The notes beneath the pieces are model-generated. The model was not told the DNA's origin. It ran no database searches and was given only the letters and a program-made list of their open reading frames with translations. Of a stretch of DNA of 9,266 bases, positions 5,966-9,266 are shown in pieces. The DNA comes from JAFLCA01 sp041907145 (lineage in GTDB: Bacteria; Bdellovibrionota_C; UBA2361; JAFLCA01): contig JAYRHW010000212.1 in assembly GCA_041907145.1 (NCBI GenBank), positions 1 to 9,266 on the forward strand, read 5' to 3'. How positions within the stretch are numbered: the first letter of the stretch is position 1; every line of letters begins with the position of its first letter. Position numbers and translations under genes: made by a program.

Positions 5966-6457
5966 ATGCGTTACCTATTGGCCGCCGGCCTATCTCTGGC
6001 GCTTCTATCGCCAGCACAGTCATATGCTCAGGTCCTCTCCTCTTCAGGAACAAAGAATTCTTCATCGGAGCTAGCAGAGCACTCTGAGCCCTTCCCGGTC
6101 AGTCCGTATATTTGTGCGATGCAGTTAGCCGGCTTCGCAGCTGCCGGCTTTACACCGTTCGACATTACGATCCCCTGGCCAGATAGCAAAATCCCCCCAG
6201 AGCACATTGAGCATACCTACACTCCACGAGACCTTCGTCGAGCACTCGAGCAAGTTCAACTCCCTCCCGGACTCCGGGAGGCCATTGAGCGGACGATAAA
6301 AAAAGTTGGGCTCAGCTCGTTGCATCTATATTGCCAACCCAACGGACCTGAGGGTTCGGCAACCTGCTCGGTTTGTACCGTTACAACCCAGCCGGAAGGT
6401 CCCGATGGGCCGACCTACTACGTGGGGTACATAAGTTTGTGTCTGTATAGTGTCTAG
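5966..6457 (+). CDS. Secreted Cys-containing protein of unknown family
   Basis: A 163-residue precursor. MRYLLAAGLSLALLSPAQSYA is a Sec signal peptide, with probable cleavage after Ala21 before QVLSS. The mature part starts with a Ser-rich stretch. It continues with YICAMQLAGFAAAGF (Cys50), a Pro-rich middle (WPDSKIPPEH), a charged helix (TPRDLRRALEQVQLPPGLREAIERTIKK, about 86-113), and a C-terminal section with Cys123, a CSVC pair (134-137) and Cys159. The cysteines suggest disulfides in the periplasm or outside the cell, or metal binding at CSVC, but neither can be shown. The ATG is preceded by a G-rich GTGGGG (5956-5961). The gene follows DUF6502 after 112 bp that contain the operator-like palindromes, and it has its own terminator. 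I do not recognise it; it is not the DUF5666 protein sometimes found beside DUF6502. Confidence 0.72.
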   Translation: MRYLLAAGLSLALLSPAQSYAQVLSSSGTKNSSSELAEHSEPFPVSPYICAMQLAGFAAAGFTPFDITIPWPDSKIPPEHIEHTYTPRDLRRALEQVQLPPGLREAIERTIKKVGLSSLHLYCQPNGPEGSATCSVCTVTTQPEGPDGPTYYVGYISLCLYSV

Positions 6458-6460
6458 CAT

Positions 6461-6539
6461 GGGACGGCTACTCTTCCCCCCGATCTCCAACCTTGCACAA
6501 CTACCCAAGGTCGAGAGGATAGAGTAGCCGCCCCTTTTT
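6461..6539 (+). terminator. Intrinsic terminator with branched stem
   Basis: CGGCTACTCT (6465-6474) pairs perfectly with AGAGTAGCCG (6521-6530). Outer GGG/CCC pairs lie beyond one mismatch, and TTTTT follows at 6535-6539. The 46-base interior holds a second perfect stem, ACCTTG (6490-6495) with CAAGGT (6506-6511). It begins just after the secreted-protein stop and is the best intrinsic terminator in the window, though its long interior is unusual. Confidence 0.75.
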
Positions 6540-6623
6540 CCTGCCGCACCGAATCGAAACAAGTGGCAATGGATGAAAGCCGGCTTTTGAGCTATATATG
6601 CAGCTCTTCATTTGAGAGTGCAT

Positions 6624-7730
6624 ATGCGAAATGTCAGTAGAACTCTACTTGTTACGCTCTTGACGGTGGTTACCCACAGTGCAGTGGCCGCCGCAGAACC
6701 CTCCTCACCGCGTAAAGTGGGAGTTATTATTCCACTGAGCGGGCCTATGGCCGAATGGGGCCAATCGATTCAGATTGGGATTAATTTCCAGGCCAATCGA
6801 CTTGGGACGACCACGCATTATATCTTCGAAGACGAAGCAGCCTGCGATGCGAAGAAGGCCGTGACAGCGGCACAAAAGCTGATAAGCGTCGATAAGGTTG
6901 ATATTCTCATGACCGGCTGCCTCAACGGCACGCAGGCTCTGCTTCCTATTTCAAAAAAGGCAGACGTTTTGGTCGTTTCTCTCGGTCTAGTGAATAACGA
7001 TTTGGCCAAGGAAAATCGTGACTATCTCATAACACCATCGGCAAGCATTACCGCTGAGGCAGATGGCATTTCTGACCTTCTAAAAGCGGACGGAAAGAAG
7101 CGATTGGCGCTTGTTCGCGTGGAGGACAATTTCACCGAAGAACTTACCAAGGGACTGCTAGCCGATTCGAAGCAAGACGGTTGGGAACTGGTACTCGATG
7201 AAAGATTAACTTTCAATACCACTGATTTTCGTCCGGCCTTGCTAAAGCTCGCTCGTCATGGGGCTGATTCGGTGCTCTTCTACACCAGCACAGAACAGGT
7301 CGTGAATGCCGTTAGACAATTCAAGGAATTAAAGATTGCAAACATCGGCATATATGGCGGGTACGTTATCGAAGCGGACCCTCCTCCGGCAAATGACCTG
7401 ACGATTCTCGACGGAGTTAAATATGCGGCGGCTGTAACCCCCGTGGACGACGAGCTTAGTCGGCATCTGGCATTGAATGGTTCAAAGGAAACTTTTCAGA
7501 CCCGCGTCGGAGCTGATGCGGTGGCAGACGTTGAAAAGGCACTGCTTGAATGTTCCGGCGTAGAAAAACGCTCACGTTGTTTACGAACAACGATTACCTC
7601 CCGCACAAACTCTACACCCGCCTTTTCCGGCGGCTTCTCGTACGACGACAAGGGCTTAGCGAGTCGTACGGTACGCGGAAAGTATGTGGCGAATGGGGCC
7701 TACCATTGGATTGATTATAGCAAGCTCTAG
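6624..7730 (+). CDS. Type I periplasmic substrate-binding protein (Leu/Ile/Val-type)
   Basis: A 368-residue exported binding protein of the Peripla_BP_6 type, the normal length for this family. A signal peptide (residues 1 to about 24, ending AVAAA before EPS) is followed by KVGVIIPLSGPMAEWGQSIQIG, the diagnostic first strand and ligand loop. Then come the FEDEAACDAKKAV and KVDILMTGC segments of lobe 1, a lobe 2 strand (GKKRLALVRVEDNF) and TTDFRPALLKL with ADSVLFYTS. Cysteine pairs (AACD/TGCL and ECSG/RCL) could form disulfides. The frame is open from a TTG at 6612, but the ATG at 6624 begins the signal peptide and is preferred. No permease, ATPase or sensor gene adjoins it, so it may serve a transporter encoded elsewhere or a receptor. 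Ligand unknown. Confidence 0.86.
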   Translation: MRNVSRTLLVTLLTVVTHSAVAAAEPSSPRKVGVIIPLSGPMAEWGQSIQIGINFQANRLGTTTHYIFEDEAACDAKKAVTAAQKLISVDKVDILMTGCLNGTQALLPISKKADVLVVSLGLVNNDLAKENRDYLITPSASITAEADGISDLLKADGKKRLALVRVEDNFTEELTKGLLADSKQDGWELVLDERLTFNTTDFRPALLKLARHGADSVLFYTSTEQVVNAVRQFKELKIANIGIYGGYVIEADPPPANDLTILDGVKYAAAVTPVDDELSRHLALNGSKETFQTRVGADAVADVEKALLECSGVEKRSRCLRTTITSRTNSTPAFSGGFSYDDKGLASRTVRGKYVANGAYHWIDYSKL

Positions 7731-7895
7731 AACATCCCCTAGGTTCTCCACTGCCGCATCCTTACCTATCGAAGCGGAATTCCCGTTTGCAGAGCCCTCA
7801 ATACCGACATGAGCGAATCCGGCTTTTGCAATTGCCATTTTGTCGCTAGCCTACTTCAGTCCCGGCAGTATCAAACATTTATGGAGATATGCATT

Positions 7896-8045
7896 ATGTT
7901 GCGTAAGATTATGCTCAGTCTTTGCTGTTTGTTCGTTCTTTCAGCTGTAGTCTCTGCTCCAGTCTTTGCCGAGGAACATGCCTGCAAAGCCGATAAGGAC
8001 TGCGGCCATGGTGAACATTGCAAAGATGGTCACTGCCATAAGTAG
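7896..8045 (+). CDS. Small exported Cys/His-rich peptide
   Basis: A 49-residue precursor. MLRKIMLSLCCLFVLSAVVS, then APVFA before EEH, is a signal peptide with probable cleavage after Ala25. The mature part is only about 24 residues: Cys30, Cys36, Cys42 and Cys47 in the frame CxxxDxDCxxGxxCxxGxC, with five histidines interspersed (GHGEHCKDGHCHK). This resembles the short disulfide-knot motif (C..D.DC..G..C..G.C) common in surface proteins of some delta-type bacteria, here reduced to a single unit and enriched in His. That suggests a disulfide-bonded or metal-binding peptide of the envelope. The start at 7896 has GGAG (7883-7886) at proper spacing, while the longer frame from 7809 adds residues before the signal. 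Two TAG stops end it. The partner and function are unknown. Confidence 0.7.
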   Translation: MLRKIMLSLCCLFVLSAVVSAPVFAEEHACKADKDCGHGEHCKDGHCHK

Positions 8046-8064
8046 TAGTCAGTAGTGCTTGGTT

Positions 8065-8102
8065 ACCGTTGCTTTCTCTGGATACTCGGAGGGAGCAACG
8101 GT
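8065..8102. other. Strong hairpin after the Cys/His peptide gene
   Basis: ACCGTTGCT (8065-8073) pairs perfectly with AGCAACGGT (8094-8102). The stem extends by TTCTC with GAGGG through G-U pairs to about 14 pairs around a 10-base loop. No T tract follows on either strand. It lies 20 bases after the stop and could stabilise or end the transcript. Confidence 0.55.
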
Positions 8103-8174
8103 CGCCGTAGCAATAATTTCCGAACTTAAGTCCATCCCTCGACCTATTCTGCCTTTCCTCCGCCTTGCCATTCG

Positions 8175-8224
8175 AAATCTCGCTTCTGCTTCAACAAAAT
8201 CCGGCACCTAAGCGAGGTTTGTTT
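8175..8224 (+). terminator. Candidate intrinsic terminator
   Basis: AAATCTCGCTT (8175-8185) pairs with AAGCGAGGTTT (8210-8220) over 11 positions with one G-U. The strand then continues GTTTA, so a T-rich tail (TTTGTTT) follows the GC core. The 24-base loop is long. It would end transcripts from the small peptide gene just before the promoter candidate at 8219-8246. Confidence 0.45.
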
Positions 8225-8246
8225 AGCAACACCAACCGACTATAAT
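8219..8246 (+). promoter_or_regulatory. Candidate sigma-70-type promoter
   Basis: A perfect TATAAT (8241-8246) lies 16 bases after TTGTTT (8219-8224), a poor -35. Transcription would begin near 8252 and give a leader of roughly 180 nt before the GTG at 8435. It is the only consensus -10 element noted in front of a gene in this window. Confidence 0.45.
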
Positions 8247-8294
8247 GATTGCTTCACGCTAGGTTCTTTACATCTCTAAAAAGTGAAGAAGAGT

Positions 8295-8340
8295 TCTGAG
8301 GTACTCCCGGAATGGGAGACCCTGCCGGGAGTACCTTAGA
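8295..8340 (+). other. 16-bp stem-loop in the leader of the serpin-like gene
   Basis: AGGTACTCCCGG (8299-8310) and CCGGGAGTACCT (8325-8336) are perfect reverse complements. TCTG/TAGA extends the stem to 16 pairs with one G-U. The 14-base loop itself contains GGG-aga-CCC. No T tract follows, so it is not a simple terminator. Around it are CTTCAC/GTGAAG (8252-8257, 8283-8288), a GCGCGATCGCGC palindrome (8363-8374) and GTCTC/GAGAC, so the whole stretch from 8252 to about 8400 could fold as a structured leader or a small RNA. I match it to no known riboswitch. Confidence 0.5.
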
Positions 8341-8434
8341 CACAGTAACGCATCACCATAAGGCGCGATCGCGCTGCCTGTCTCTCACGTTGAGACCGGC
8401 ATATGGTACGCGATGAAAAGAAAGGAATCGACCC

Positions 8435-9266
8435 GTGACCGCATCGAAAACTGTACCTCGAACCTCCGCACCTTCGACGCTCATCACAACCTCCGCAGTG
8501 ATGCTCCCCATCCTCGGCTGTATGAATGTGGCGGAGATGGAGGGCGACCGTCGCTACTCCCTCGGCTCAGGCCGCATCTGGCACGGGGTCTCCCCCGAAC
8601 AGGAGCGCTTTCTGCGAGAGATTCTGCGCTTCCGCCATCAAACCGATGGCCTGAGCGAAGACGAACTCCGCAGCATCGCCTCGGACAAGGCCGAGGAACT
8701 GAACGCCTTCCTGGCAAGCCAGGGCTTCGGCGAAGTTCGACTGGAACCCTTCACTGGGCCTCACGACTTCGGCATGGCCTCTGTCTTGAAAGTCGGCGTG
8801 AAGTGGCACTTCCCTGGGACTTCAACTGCTGTCGGAACCCCGCACGGGAAGTTTCCAGCGGCAAGGCTCAAGGCGGGAGTGAACTACTTCCGAGCGCCCC
8901 AACACCCGAACCCAGTCGCCTCGGTGGCCTGCGGGAACGGGGACATCATCTACATGACCGAACTGGACGAGCATCTCGAAGGCCTAGACCTGGTGCAACG
9001 CGCCCGGGACATCACCGGCATGCTGGTCGCCGATACTAGTTTCGGCGGCCTGGTATTTCCCAAGGTAAACTTCGATAGCAAGGTGGACATCAGCTGGTTG
9101 CTGGGTCTTTGGACCAACGACCAGGATGGGCGCCGCGCCACGATCTCCCAGGCTTTGCAGCAGACCCGCTTCAAGATGGATCATCAAGGAGCACGGACTG
9201 AGTCTGCAGTGGCTCTGGGCGTGACACGATCGATGTCGATGGCTAAGCCCGATCTGGTAATCGGCA
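8435..9266 (+). CDS. Serpin-like lipoprotein, N-terminal part (3' end beyond the window)
   Basis: A continuous reading frame runs from a GTG at 8435 to the window edge (277 codons, open). AAGGA (8422-8426) lies eight bases upstream, and an in-frame TGA at 8414 excludes a longer start. The first residues (MTASKTVPRTS, then a weakly hydrophobic stretch to LPILGC) form a lipoprotein signal with Cys29 as lipidation site. Several segments recall serpins in the right order: SVLKVGVKWHFPG (116-128, compare the LYFxGxW strand), LVFPKVNFDSKVDISWLLG (206-224, compare LPKF...L...L..LG), and RFKMDHQGARTESAVALG (245-262). The last is comparable to the hinge HKAFIEVNEEGTEAAAATA, followed by KPDLVIG where serpins have the conserved DHPF region. 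The hinge is degenerate, so inhibitory activity is doubtful. The reactive-centre loop and C-terminus are outside or at the edge. Coding is secure; family assignment is moderate. Confidence 0.6.
   Translation, partial: MTASKTVPRTSAPSTLITTSAVMLPILGCMNVAEMEGDRRYSLGSGRIWHGVSPEQERFLREILRFRHQTDGLSEDELRSIASDKAEELNAFLASQGFGEVRLEPFTGPHDFGMASVLKVGVKWHFPGTSTAVGTPHGKFPAARLKAGVNYFRAPQHPNPVASVACGNGDIIYMTELDEHLEGLDLVQRARDITGMLVADTSFGGLVFPKVNFDSKVDISWLLGLWTNDQDGRRATISQALQQTRFKMDHQGARTESAVALGVTRSMSMAKPDLVIG

Noticed and set aside
6170..6183. 14-bp match ATCCCCTGGCCAGA shared with positions 69-82
   Set aside because: The copies lie inside two unrelated coding regions in different contexts, with no flanking similarity. 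Chance is the simplest explanation.
7656..7838. 60-codon minus-strand frame overlapping the end of the binding protein
   Set aside because: It has no ribosome-binding site at proper spacing, no recognisable motif, and its 3' half is antisense to a secure gene. It is short enough to occur by chance.
7809..7895. Earlier ATG start for the Cys/His peptide
   Set aside because: It adds 29 residues before the signal peptide, while the ATG at 7896 has GGAG at proper spacing and begins the signal directly.
8299..8336. Resemblance of the GGTACTCCCGG-AATGGGAGACC stretch to the 3' half of 5S rRNA
   Set aside because: The upstream 5S helices and the closing helix I are absent, and the stem is a simple perfect inverted repeat.
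8363..8374. GCGCGATCGCGC palindrome, containing a HIP1-like GCGATCGC
   Set aside because: I saw a single copy only. HIP1 is meaningful only when highly repeated across a genome, and nothing else suggests a cyanobacterium.
8413..9039. 208-codon plus-strand frame with an ATG start at the right end
   Set aside because: It is the +1 shadow of the serpin-like frame. Its translation is Arg/Pro-rich and low in sense, while the GTG frame at 8435 has a lipobox, family-like motifs and a ribosome-binding site.

Overview
The window looks like chromosomal DNA from a Gram-negative, flagellated bacterium. It holds the start of a flagellin gene behind a consensus-like sigma-28 promoter, two lipoprotein-type precursors and several Sec-type signal peptides. 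Base composition is mid-GC by eye. A Flp-type pilin, a DUF6502 regulator-like protein and a CxxxDxDC-type small secreted peptide point to the Pseudomonadota or delta-like lineages, but I cannot name a genus. I see no tRNA, rRNA, CRISPR array, transposase or phage gene.

Layout, left to right. Positions 1-262 (minus) are the 5' part of a flagellin gene that leaves the window, with its sigma-28 promoter at 335-361. A 10-TM DMT/EamA permease (645-1559, plus) converges on a putative HExxH metallopeptidase lipoprotein (1632-2909, minus), with a terminator-like hairpin between them. An orphan Flp/type IVb-like prepilin (3195-3443, plus) then converges on a two-gene minus-strand operon: a 75-residue Arg-rich protein (4448-4675) followed by a secreted protein with a Pro/Thr linker (3454-4422). 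A 13-bp perfect inverted repeat lies in the leader of that operon.

The centre (4811-6539) looks like a small regulated module. A DUF6502 protein (4981-5853) is preceded by a possible 29-codon leader ORF and followed by a secreted Cys-containing protein of unknown family (5966-6457), which ends in a branched terminator. Two nearly identical 17-bp ATGTA-N7-TACAT palindromes, at 4811-4827 and 5857-5873, sit upstream of the leader ORF/DUF6502 pair and upstream of the secreted protein gene. DUF6502 is therefore a natural candidate for the factor that binds both, although this is inference.

The right part holds a lone type I (Leu/Ile/Val-type) substrate-binding protein (6624-7730) and a 49-residue exported Cys/His-rich peptide (7896-8045). 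A hairpin-rich intergenic stretch follows, with a TATAAT promoter candidate. Last is the 5' part of a lipoprotein with serpin-like features (8435 to the window end). This gene uses a GTG start and is open at the right edge.

Most products here (flagellin, permease, pilin, two lipoproteins, three secreted proteins, one binding protein) act at or beyond the inner membrane. Apart from the 4448/3454 pair and the DUF6502 block, the genes look monocistronic, and they do not form one recognisable pathway.
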